Source: Mesorhizobium caraganae (GTDB taxonomy: Bacteria > Pseudomonadota > Alphaproteobacteria > Rhizobiales > Rhizobiaceae). Taken from it: DNA of 64,000 nucleotides. Shown here one piece after another: positions 43,179 through 51,183 of the stretch (the stretch's first letter is position 1; every line of letters begins with the position of its first letter). Made by a program: the position numbers and the translations under genes. The notes under the pieces were generated by a model that did not search any database, was not told where the DNA came from, and was given only the letters and a program-made list of their open reading frames with translations. The DNA is taken from assembly GCF_016836705.1 (NCBI RefSeq), contig NZ_JAFCGY010000001.1:930001-994000 (forward strand), given 5' to 3'.

Positions 43179-45263
43179 TCAGGCCTCGCCGATGTCGATG
43201 ATGATGTTGCCGTCGGCGTCCGAACGTGCGCGGTCGCGGGGTTCAAGCACCGTGGTGGCGTCCATCTGTTCGAGGATCGCCGGCCCCTCGATGACGGCAT
43301 CGAGCGGCAGTTTTTCACGTGCGTAGACAGGCGTTTCGTGCCAGCGGCCGGCGTACCAGACCGGCCTTGTCTCGCGCAGCGCCTCGTCAAGCGTCTTGGC
43401 GCGTCCGGCCGGGTCGATCAGTCGCGATAGGTCGATCGCCGGCCGCATGCCGGTCACCGAGGTGTTGAGGTTGACCAGATTGGCGCGGATTTCCGGCAAT
43501 TCGACCTTGAAGCGGGCGAAATAGGCCTTTTCGAACAGCGCCTGCAGCTCGCTCCGGGTCACCGAGGACGACGGCAGCGCCACGTTGATGATGTGGGTCT
43601 GGCCGACAAACTGCATGTCGGCGGAATGGGTGACACGGATCGTCTCCGGCTTCACCGCTTCCTTGCCGATCAGCTCTTCGCCTTCGTTTCGGTGCCGTTC
43701 CAATACCACATGGAGCTGGGTTTCATCGAGCACAGCCACCGGCTGGTTGATGGTGTTGACGAAGTCATGGCGCAGATCGGCGACGACGCAGCCGAGGGCG
43801 TTGGTGATCCCTGGACGCGCCGGCACCAGCACGCGGGGCAGGCCGAGTTCGCGCGCCAGCGCGGAGGCGTGCAACGGTCCAGCGCCGCCGAAGGCGAACA
43901 GCGCGAAATCGCGCGGATCATGGCCACGCGACACCGAGACCATGCGGATGGCGCCGGCCATTTTCATGTTGCCGAGCCGCAGGATTGCGCCCGCCGCCTC
44001 GACGCCGGAGAGCCCGGTGGCCTTGCCGATTTTGTCTTCGAAGATACCGGTGACGCGCTCGACGGTGACCGGATTCTCGACCGCCAGCAGCTTTTGCGGC
44101 GCCAGCCGCCCGAGCACCAGATTGGCATCGGTGATGGTCGGCTCGGCGCCGCCGCGGCCGTAGCAGATCGGGCCGGGATTGGCGCCGGCACTTTCGGGGC
44201 CGATCTGGATCAGCCCGGCCGCATCAACGCGGGCGATCGAGCCGCCGCCGGCGCCGACCGTGTGCACCGCCACCATCGGCACATGGATCGGCATCGCATA
44301 TTCGATCTCGATCTCGTTCGAGACAGCAGGCTCCGCATTGCGGATCAGCGCCACGTCGGTCGAGGTCCCGCCCATGTCGTAGGTGACGAGGTTTTCGAAG
44401 CCGGCGCGCTTGCCCGTATAGGCGGCGGCGATCACCCCGGACGCGGGACCGGACATGACGGTCTTGGCCGATTCCCTGGTGACGAAGCGAGCCGAGATCA
44501 TGCCGCCATTGCCGTTCATGATCAGGAAGTCGCGGGCGTACCCTTTGGCAGCCAATTCCTTGCGCAGCCGCTCGACATAGCGCTCGAGGATCGGCTGCAC
44601 CGAGGCGTTGACGGCGGCTGTCACCCCGCGCTCGAATTCGCGCGCTTCCGACAGCAGCGCATGGCCCGCGGTGATGTAGTTGTTCGGCCAGAACTCGGCG
44701 GCGATTTCGGCAGCACGCCGCTCATGTGTGGGGTTGGCATAGGAGTGCAGGAAATGGATGACCAGGGACTCGCAGCCGAGGTCTACCAGCGCCTTCACGG
44801 CGTCGCGCATTTCGGCTTCGTCAAGCGGCGTGCGCACTGCGCCCGACGCCTCGACACGCTCCGACACTTCCAGCCTGAGATCGCGCGGGATGATCGGCAC
44901 GAAGCTTCCGGTCATGCCATAGGGCTGCGGCCGGGTGCGCCGGCCAAGCTCGATCACGTCGCGAAAACCGCGTGTGGTGATCATGCCGGTTTTCGCCAGC
45001 CGGCGTTCCAGCACCGCATTGGTGGTGGTGGTCGTGCCATGCACGATGAGGTCGATGCCGTCTATGGAAAAGCCGGTGGCGCCAAGCGCTGAAACCACGC
45101 CGAAAGCCTGGTTGTCGACCGTGGTTGGCGTCTTGGCGATATGCACCCTGCCGCCGTCCTTGCCGTCGATCAAAATGAGGTCGGTGAAGGTTCCGCCGAC
45201 ATCGATGCCGGCAACGACGTTACCCAGGGAATCCGGCTGTTGCACCGAAAAATTCTCTTTCAT
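43179..45263 (-). CDS. hyuA: Hydantoinase A / oxoprolinase family subunit
   Basis: A 694-residue ATP-dependent subunit. The actin-like ATPase motifs are visible: VAGIDVGGTFTD (about 17-28), VHGTTTTTNAVLE, and YDMGGTSTDVALI near the middle. HyuA/HyuB pairs hydrolyse five-membered and some related cyclic amides with ATP. A TTTGTATAC box lies about 88 bases upstream, at nearly the same distance as in the importer and hydroxylase operons. It may open the lactam formed by reduction of a hydroxylated pyridine ring, which would be a new use. Confidence 0.92.
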   Translation of the reverse strand: MKENFSVQQPDSLGNVVAGIDVGGTFTDLILIDGKDGGRVHIAKTPTTVDNQAFGVVSALGATGFSIDGIDLIVHGTTTTTNAVLERRLAKTGMITTRGFRDVIELGRRTRPQPYGMTGSFVPIIPRDLRLEVSERVEASGAVRTPLDEAEMRDAVKALVDLGCESLVIHFLHSYANPTHERRAAEIAAEFWPNNYITAGHALLSEAREFERGVTAAVNASVQPILERYVERLRKELAAKGYARDFLIMNGNGGMISARFVTRESAKTVMSGPASGVIAAAYTGKRAGFENLVTYDMGGTSTDVALIRNAEPAVSNEIEIEYAMPIHVPMVAVHTVGAGGGSIARVDAAGLIQIGPESAGANPGPICYGRGGAEPTITDANLVLGRLAPQKLLAVENPVTVERVTGIFEDKIGKATGLSGVEAAGAILRLGNMKMAGAIRMVSVSRGHDPRDFALFAFGGAGPLHASALARELGLPRVLVPARPGITNALGCVVADLRHDFVNTINQPVAVLDETQLHVVLERHRNEGEELIGKEAVKPETIRVTHSADMQFVGQTHIINVALPSSSVTRSELQALFEKAYFARFKVELPEIRANLVNLNTSVTGMRPAIDLSRLIDPAGRAKTLDEALRETRPVWYAGRWHETPVYAREKLPLDAVIEGPAILEQMDATTVLEPRDRARSDADGNIIIDIGEA

Positions 45264-45342
45264 TGTCGAAACCCGAAATGGCAGGACTACGAATATGCCG
45301 CAGTTTGGAAAGCTGTTTTAGCGTGGTATCTTGACACAAATA

Positions 45343-45360
45343 TCGTTTGTATACTAATAA
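45343..45360. promoter_or_regulatory. TTTGTATAC box between hyuA and fpr
   Basis: TCGTTTGTATACTAATAA is centred about 88 bases before the hyuA start and about 134 before fpr. On the plus strand TTGACA at 45331-45336 with TAATAA at 45355-45360 (18-base spacer) forms a candidate sigma-70 promoter toward fpr that would be covered by a bound regulator. Confidence 0.5.
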
Positions 45361-45484
45361 ATTTCGGACACAAGAGCTTACCGCTTTGGAGTGTGTGAAC
45401 GGCACGCCGGGACCTGAACGGTCCGGGCGCGCAGGAAATGGTTTGGCGCCCGCATATGTGAGTGGGCAGACAGAGTTGGATTTG

Positions 45485-46312
45485 ATGAACACCACATCCG
45501 CATTCAACACCGCCGGCGCCCGTCCGTTGCAGTTCCCGATTCCGGCCAATGTCTATGCCGAAACCGTGGTGTCGGTGAAGCACTACACCGACCGGCTGTT
45601 CTCGTTCCGCATCACCCGTCCGCAGTCGCTGCGCTTCCGCTCCGGCGAGTTCGTCATGATCGGCCTGCCCAATGCCGAGAAGCCGGTGTACCGCGCCTAT
45701 TCGGTGGCGAGCCCGGCCTGGGACGAAGAGTTGGAATTCTTCTCGATCAAGGTGCCGGACGGTCCGCTGACCTCCGAACTGCAGAAGATCCAGGTGGGCG
45801 ACACGGTAATCATGCGCCAGAAGTCGACCGGCACGCTGGTTGTCGACGCGCTGACCCCCGCCAAGCGCCTGTTCATGATCTCGACCGGCACCGGCATCGC
45901 GCCCTTCGCCAGTCTGCTGCGCGATCCCGACACCTACGACAAGTTCGAGCAGGTCATCCTGACCCACACCTGCCGCGACAATGCCGAACTGGTCTATGGC
46001 CAGGAACTGGTGGCCGCGCTCGAGAACGACCCGCTGATCGGCGAACTGACCGGCGGCCGCGTCACCCTCTACAATTCGACGACCCGCGAAGAGTCCGGCC
46101 GCATGGGCCGCATCACCGCGCTGATCGGCTCCGGCAAGTTCTACGCCGACCTCGGCATCGAGAAGCTCAATCCGGAGACCGACCGCATCATGATCTGCGG
46201 CTCGATGCACATGCTGAAGGACGTCAAGGAACTGGCTGAAAGCCTCGGCTTCCATGAAGGTTCGCTCAGCCATCCCTCGAGCTTCGTCGTCGAGCGCGCT
46301 TTCGTCGGCTGA
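45485..46312 (+). CDS. fpr: Ferredoxin-NADP+ reductase
   Basis: A 275-residue FAD enzyme of the bacterial Fpr type that moves electrons between NADPH and ferredoxin or flavodoxin. It shows the FAD motif YRAYSVASP, the NADP-binding STGTGIAPFASLLRDP, MICGSMHMLKD, and the C-terminal FVVERAFVG typical of the proteobacterial subclass. The ATG at 45485 matches the usual start. It diverges from hyuA. It may only be a housekeeping gene, but it could supply electrons to the reductase-like protein at 36.8 kb. Confidence 0.92.
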   Translation: MNTTSAFNTAGARPLQFPIPANVYAETVVSVKHYTDRLFSFRITRPQSLRFRSGEFVMIGLPNAEKPVYRAYSVASPAWDEELEFFSIKVPDGPLTSELQKIQVGDTVIMRQKSTGTLVVDALTPAKRLFMISTGTGIAPFASLLRDPDTYDKFEQVILTHTCRDNAELVYGQELVAALENDPLIGELTGGRVTLYNSTTREESGRMGRITALIGSGKFYADLGIEKLNPETDRIMICGSMHMLKDVKELAESLGFHEGSLSHPSSFVVERAFVG

Positions 46313-46317
46313 GAACT

Positions 46318-46337
46318 GCCGGCGCTTCGGCGCCGGC
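46318..46337 (+). terminator. UUCG-capped hairpin after fpr
   Basis: GCCGGCGC-TTCG-GCGCCGGC is a perfect 8 bp stem with a stable UUCG loop, six bases behind the fpr stop. The T-run is weak (TGTTTT about 13 bases later). Confidence 0.7.
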
Positions 46338-46352
46338 GCTCTCGGATCGATG

Positions 46353-46372
46353 TTTTGACCATACGGTCAAAA
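46353..46372. promoter_or_regulatory. TetR-type palindrome upstream of deoC
   Basis: TTTTGACC-ATAC-GGTCAAAA is a perfect 8-4-8 inverted repeat lying 159 bases before deoC and behind the fpr terminator. The GACC...GGTC form is typical of TetR-family operators. No TetR gene is present in the window. Confidence 0.5.
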
Positions 46373-46530
46373 TTCAGCTGCTTTCGCCGCCTTTTTCCGA
46401 TATGACCGCTTGAAGGACTCGTGAAGCATCGATTCACGGGCTATCTTCGGCGTGTGTCGCCCAAGCTGCTTTGCGGCCCGGAGGAACGACGCGCACCACG
46501 ACGTAAAATCGTCGAGCGAAAGGGCAGGAG

Positions 46531-47580
46531 ATGAGCAGCACAATCCGCGAAGCCGATCTCGGTACGTCCAAGGTCACACCGCTGCCGGCGCGTGCGGCAG
46601 CCAACACCCCTGTCCCACAGTCGCACGGCATAGCCCGCAACACCGGCATGCGGCTCGATCTCGGCTTCATGGAATCGGTGCGCTCCGTCAACCGCTCGGC
46701 GCTGGAACGCCGCGTCGCCAGCCTGACCAAAAGGCGCTCGATCAAGGCCGACAACCAGGCGGCATGGCTGCTGCGAGCCGTCTCCTGCATGGACCTGACG
46801 ACGCTGAATTCCAACGACACCGAAGAGCGTGTGCGCCGTCTGTGCGCCAAGGCGGTCAACCCGTTCCGCCGTGACATTGTCGAAGGACTCGGCATCGAAG
46901 GCGAAAAGATCCGCCCGGCGGCGGTCTGCGTCTATCATCCCTTCGTCGCCACCGCCGTGGACGCCGTGCGCGGGACCGGCATCCATGTCGCCGCCGTCTC
47001 CACCGCTTTTCCGCACGGCCTCGCGCCGCTGTCGACGCGCCTGCAGGAGATCGAGGCTTCGGTGCGCGACGGCGCCGACGAAATCGACGTCGTCATCCCG
47101 CGCGGCCTCGTCTTCGGCGCCAAATGGCAGGAGCTCTACAACGAGATCGTCTCGATGCGCGAAGCCTGCGGCGATGCGCATTTGAAGGTCATCCTCGGCA
47201 CCGGCGATCTCGCCACGCTGCGCAATGTCATGCTGGCCTCGATGGTGGCGATGATGGCCGGCGCCGATTTCATCAAGACCTCGACCGGCAAGGAAAGCAT
47301 CAACGCCACGCTGCCCGTCGGCCTCGCCATGGTGCGCGCCATCAGGGCCTATTTCGAGGAGACCGGCTTTCTCATCGGCTTCAAACCGGCCGGCGGCATT
47401 TCCACCGCCAAGGCTTCGCTCGACTGGCTGGTGCTGATGAAGGAAGAGCTCGGACGGCCATGGCTGGAGCCAGACCTGTTCCGCTTCGGCGCTTCGAGCC
47501 TTTTGACCGATATCGAGCGCCAGCTCGAGCATCATCTGACCGGGCACTATTCGGCCAATCATCGCCACGCGATGGCGTGA
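46531..47580 (+). CDS. deoC: Deoxyribose-phosphate aldolase
   Basis: A 349-residue class I aldolase that splits 2-deoxyribose 5-phosphate to glyceraldehyde 3-phosphate and acetaldehyde. The Schiff-base Lys249 lies in ADFIKTSTGK; the second active-site Lys is in GFKPAGGI, and the acidic partner is in ADEIDVVIP. It carries an N-terminal extension of about 80 residues compared with the E. coli enzyme, as is usual in the longer subgroup. The aldehyde dehydrogenase gene behind it would oxidise the acetaldehyde. Confidence 0.93.
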   Translation: MSSTIREADLGTSKVTPLPARAAANTPVPQSHGIARNTGMRLDLGFMESVRSVNRSALERRVASLTKRRSIKADNQAAWLLRAVSCMDLTTLNSNDTEERVRRLCAKAVNPFRRDIVEGLGIEGEKIRPAAVCVYHPFVATAVDAVRGTGIHVAAVSTAFPHGLAPLSTRLQEIEASVRDGADEIDVVIPRGLVFGAKWQELYNEIVSMREACGDAHLKVILGTGDLATLRNVMLASMVAMMAGADFIKTSTGKESINATLPVGLAMVRAIRAYFEETGFLIGFKPAGGISTAKASLDWLVLMKEELGRPWLEPDLFRFGASSLLTDIERQLEHHLTGHYSANHRHAMA

Positions 47581-47585
47581 GCTCC

Positions 47586-47733
47586 CACCCTCCCCCTTGT
47601 GGGGAGGGTCGCCGCGCAGCGACGGGGTGGGGGTCAGAAGAATCAGATCCGCAGTCGAATGAACCGAATAGACAGAAATTTACCCCACCCCGATCGGCTT
47701 TGCCGATCGACCCTCCCCACAAGGGGGAGGGTG
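47586..47733. repeat. Palindromic repeat, GTGGGGAGGGT family, copy 2
   Basis: CACCCTCCCCCTTGTGGGG at 47586 and CCCCACAAGGGGGAGGGTG ending at 47733 are perfect inverted arms. Inner pieces GACGGGGTGGGG and CCCCACCCC also pair. It lies between deoC and the aldehyde dehydrogenase gene and ends just before its ribosome site (AAGGAGG). Confidence 0.8.
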
Positions 47734-47746
47734 AAGGAGGCACCAC

Positions 47747-50119
47747 ATGAACATCCTCGAACGTTATCACGCCATGGAATACGGCCCGGCGCCGGAAGCC
47801 CGCAACGAGGCCGATGCCTGGCTCGCCGCGCGCGACTTCGGCAAGGCGCTGTTCATCGACGGCGCCTGGAAGGCCGCCGCCAGCGGCAAGACTTTTGACA
47901 CCAGCGAGCCGTCCTCCGGCAAGCTGCTGGCCAAGGTCTCCGATGCCGGCGCCGCCGATATCGATGCGGCCGTTGCCGCCGCCACCAAGGCACTGCCGAA
48001 ATGGGCGACATCCTCGGGTTACCAGCGCGCGAAGGTGCTTTATGCCATCGGCCGCGCCATGCAGCGTCATCAGCGCCTGTTCGCGGTGCTTGAGACAATC
48101 GACAACGGCAAGCCGATCCGCGAAAGCCGCGACATCGACGTGCCGCTCGCCATCCGCCATTTCATCCATCATGCCGGCTGGGCGCAGGCGCTGGACAAGG
48201 ATTTCCCTGGCCATAAGGGCGTCGGCGTCGTCGGCCAGATCATCCCATGGAATTTTCCGCTCTTGATGCTGGCCTGGAAGATCGCACCGGCGCTTGCCGC
48301 CGGCTGCACGGTGGTGCTGAAGCCGGCCGAGTTCACGCCGCTCACCGCCATTCTGTTCGCCGAGATCTGCGAACGCGCCGGCGTGCCCAAGGGCGTCGTC
48401 AACATCGTCCAGGGCGGACCGGAAGCGGGTGTGGCGATCGTCAACCATCCCGGCGTCCAGAAGATCGCCTTCACCGGCTCCTCCGAAGTCGGCAAGATCA
48501 TTCGCAAAGCCACGGCCGGCTCCGGGAAAAAAATATCGCTGGAACTCGGCGGCAAGTCGGCCTTCGTCGTCTTCGAGGACGCCGATCTCGACAGCGCCGT
48601 CGAAGGCCTGGTCGACGGCATCTGGTTCAACCAGGGCCAGGTCTGCTGCGCCGGGTCGCGGCTTCTGGTGCAGGAAGGCATAGCCGAGGCCTTGATCGCC
48701 AAGGTCAAGGTCAGGATGAGCCGGCTGCGTGTCGGCAGCCCGCTGGACAAGAACACCGATATCGGCCCGCTGGTCGACGCCACGCAGCTTGACCGGGTCA
48801 AGGGCCTGGTTGCCGAGGGTGCTAAACAGGGCGCCGTCTGCTGGCAGCCGGATGCAGCACTGCCGTCTTCCGGCTATTACCATCTGCCGACACTCGCCAC
48901 CGGTGTTTCGCCGGCTAACATATTGGCGCAGGAGGAAGTGTTCGGCCCGGTGCTGGCCACTATGACCTTCCGCAGCACCGAGGAAGCGATCGAGCTTGCC
49001 AACAACACGCGCTATGGGCTCGCCGCTTCGGTGTGGAGTGAAAACATCAACCTCGCTCTGCATGTCGCGCCGCAGCTGAAGGCCGGCGTCGTCTGGGTCA
49101 ACGGCACCAACATGTTCGACGCCGCCTGCGGCTTCGGCGGCTACCGCGAAAGCGGCTTTGGCCGCGAAGGCGGGCGGGAGGGCATGTTCGAATATCTCGC
49201 GGCAAAGCTGCCGCTCGGTCCGGTGATCAAGCCGGCGACGTCTTCCGCGCAGCCGGTCGAGCAATCGGACGGCGGCGCCATCGACCGCACGGCAAAGCTG
49301 TTCATCGGCGGCAAGCAGGTCCGCCCGGACGGCAATTACTCGCTGGCGATAGCCACTGCCAAGGGCAAGCTGGCCGGCGAAGTCGGCCTCGGCAACCGCA
49401 AGGATATCCGCGACGCCGTTTCCGCCGCTCGCGCCTGCAAAGCCTGGCCGGAGGCGACCGCCTACAACCGGTCCCAGGTGCTTTATTACCTCGCCGAAAA
49501 TCTGTCCGGCCGAGCCAATGAGTTCGCCGCCCGTCTCACCGAACTGACCGGCGCCAATGCAAAGGCCGCGCGGGAAGAAGTGGAGCAATCCATAGAGCGG
49601 CTGTTCCTCTATGCCGGCCTCGCCGACAAGTTCGAGGGCAGGGTGCATCAGCCGCCGGCCCGCGCCGTCACGCTCGCTCTGCACGAGCCGGTCGGCGTCG
49701 TCGGCATTGTCGCTCCGGACAGCGCGCCGCTGCTCGGGTTTATCTCGCTGGTGGCGCCCGCCCTTGCCATGGGCAACACCGTGGTCGCCGTGCCATCCGA
49801 GCGCTATCCTCTGCTCGCCACCGATCTCTACCAGGTGATCGAATATTCCGACGTCCCGGCCGGCGCCATCAACATCGTCACCGGCCGCATGGCGGAACTT
49901 GCAGGCGTTCTGGCCAAGCACGACGATGTCGACGGGCTCTGGGTGTTCGCCGATGCCGAGACCTGCGCCAAGGCGGAGGCCGATTCCATAGGCAATCTCA
50001 AGCGCGTCTGGACCGGCAACGGCCGCGGCCTCGACTGGGCGTCCGAGGAGGCTGCCGGCGATGCCCTGCTGCGCCGCGCCGTCGAGGTCAAGAACGTCTG
50101 GGTGCCTTACGGCGACTGA
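47747..50119 (+). CDS. Two-domain aldehyde dehydrogenase, ALDH16-like
   Basis: A 790-residue NAD(P)-dependent aldehyde dehydrogenase. Residues 1-490 are a complete ALDH domain with IPWNFPLLML, LELGGKSAFVVFEDAD and the catalytic Cys300 in GQVCCAGSR. Residues 510-790 repeat the fold partly (KLFIGGKQVRPDGNYSLAIATAKGKLAGEV; PVGVVGIVAPDSAPLLGF) but lack the GQ.C catalytic segment, so this half is non-catalytic. The layout matches ALDH16. Next to deoC it probably turns acetaldehyde into acetate, though other aldehydes are possible. Confidence 0.88.
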   Translation: MNILERYHAMEYGPAPEARNEADAWLAARDFGKALFIDGAWKAAASGKTFDTSEPSSGKLLAKVSDAGAADIDAAVAAATKALPKWATSSGYQRAKVLYAIGRAMQRHQRLFAVLETIDNGKPIRESRDIDVPLAIRHFIHHAGWAQALDKDFPGHKGVGVVGQIIPWNFPLLMLAWKIAPALAAGCTVVLKPAEFTPLTAILFAEICERAGVPKGVVNIVQGGPEAGVAIVNHPGVQKIAFTGSSEVGKIIRKATAGSGKKISLELGGKSAFVVFEDADLDSAVEGLVDGIWFNQGQVCCAGSRLLVQEGIAEALIAKVKVRMSRLRVGSPLDKNTDIGPLVDATQLDRVKGLVAEGAKQGAVCWQPDAALPSSGYYHLPTLATGVSPANILAQEEVFGPVLATMTFRSTEEAIELANNTRYGLAASVWSENINLALHVAPQLKAGVVWVNGTNMFDAACGFGGYRESGFGREGGREGMFEYLAAKLPLGPVIKPATSSAQPVEQSDGGAIDRTAKLFIGGKQVRPDGNYSLAIATAKGKLAGEVGLGNRKDIRDAVSAARACKAWPEATAYNRSQVLYYLAENLSGRANEFAARLTELTGANAKAAREEVEQSIERLFLYAGLADKFEGRVHQPPARAVTLALHEPVGVVGIVAPDSAPLLGFISLVAPALAMGNTVVAVPSERYPLLATDLYQVIEYSDVPAGAINIVTGRMAELAGVLAKHDDVDGLWVFADAETCAKAEADSIGNLKRVWTGNGRGLDWASEEAAGDALLRRAVEVKNVWVPYGD

Positions 50120-50301
50120 GGGTTCGTGCTCCCGTCTCCGGAGCGGACCGTCGGGCTTGACGCCGGAAATAATGTTCTTTAACGAGAAAAAACATTTATC
50201 GGGTTGGGCGCAGGCAGCACAATAGTGCTCGCCTGGCACAATGCATCGCGACCGTCTGCCGGTAGAGGCCGGTTGATCGCAAACGGACGAGGAGAAGACG
50301 A

Positions 50302-51033
50302 ATGGCGGACCTGGCGGGCAAGACCGTTGTCGTCACGGCGGCGGCGCAAGGCATCGGCAAGGCGAGCGCGCTGGCCTTCGCCAAGGCAGGTGCCGTCGTC
50401 TATGCCACCGACATCAACGAAGCGCTGCTGGCCGAACTCACCAGGACCTCCGGCATCAAGACCCGCAAGCTCGACGTTCTCAACGATGATGCGGTGGCAT
50501 CGGGCTTTGCTGAAATCGGCCGCGTCGACGTGTTGTTCAACTGTGCCGGCTTCGTCCATTCCGGGTCGATCCTCGAGATGAAGGATGCCGATCTCGATTT
50601 CGCCTTCAACCTCAATGTCCGCGCCATGATCCGCACCATCCGGGCCGTGCTGCCCGGCATGCTGGAGCGCGGCGACGGCTCCATCATCAACATGTCTTCC
50701 GTCGCCGGCGCCGGCAAAGGCGTGCCCAACCGCTTCGCCTATGGCGTCACCAAGGCAGCCGTGATCGGTCTCACCAAGGCAATCGCCGCCGACTATGTCG
50801 CCAAGGGCATTCGCTGCAACGCCATCTGCCCCGGCACGGTCGAAAGCCCTTCGCTGCAGGACCGCATGCATGCGCAGGGGGATTATGAGGCCGCTCGCGC
50901 GGCCTTCATCGCCCGTCAGCCGATGGGCCGTCTCGGCACGCCCGAGGAAATCGCCGACCTCGCCGTCTATCTCGCCGGCGCCACCTACACGTCGGGGCAG
51001 GCCTACAATATCGACGGTGGCTGGTCGATCTGA
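50302..51033 (+). CDS. SDR oxidoreductase, BDH2 / ketodeoxyfuconate-dehydrogenase-like
   Basis: A 243-residue classical SDR. TAAAQGIG replaces the usual TGxxxGIG at residues 12-19, as in the BDH2/DHRS6 group, with Asp37 indicating NAD use. The catalytic Ser133, Tyr147 and Lys151 (YGVTK) are present. GAGGAGA precedes the start. The next gene encodes an FAH-family enzyme; this pair is known from L-fucose- and L-rhamnose-type sugar acid breakdown. No sugar dehydratase or importer is adjacent, so the substrate is open. Confidence 0.85.
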   Translation: MADLAGKTVVVTAAAQGIGKASALAFAKAGAVVYATDINEALLAELTRTSGIKTRKLDVLNDDAVASGFAEIGRVDVLFNCAGFVHSGSILEMKDADLDFAFNLNVRAMIRTIRAVLPGMLERGDGSIINMSSVAGAGKGVPNRFAYGVTKAAVIGLTKAIAADYVAKGIRCNAICPGTVESPSLQDRMHAQGDYEAARAAFIARQPMGRLGTPEEIADLAVYLAGATYTSGQAYNIDGGWSI

Positions 51034-51183
51034 GCACTATTCCCGATCCGAAGGTCCGGGATCGAGCAGGCCTAAAGTCCGGCTTGTCCGAGATCGGATC
51101 CGATAGCCAGAGTCCGCCCAGTCCCTCGTCGCTTTGGCTGAGTGAGTTTGAAAACGGCCTTGGGCCGCAATTTGGAGAGCAAG

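Noticed and set aside
47381..50239. A 952-codon open frame opposite the aldehyde dehydrogenase gene
   Set aside because: It is antisense to a protein with clear ALDH motifs. Long antisense frames are common in GC-rich alphaproteobacterial genes, and this one shows no domain and a His/Asp/Arg-rich composition.
51034..51183. Possible small gene or terminator between the SDR and FAH genes
   Set aside because: The GATCC/GGATC pieces pair poorly and no coding frame with a ribosome site is visible except the extended, unlikely start of the FAH gene at 51142.
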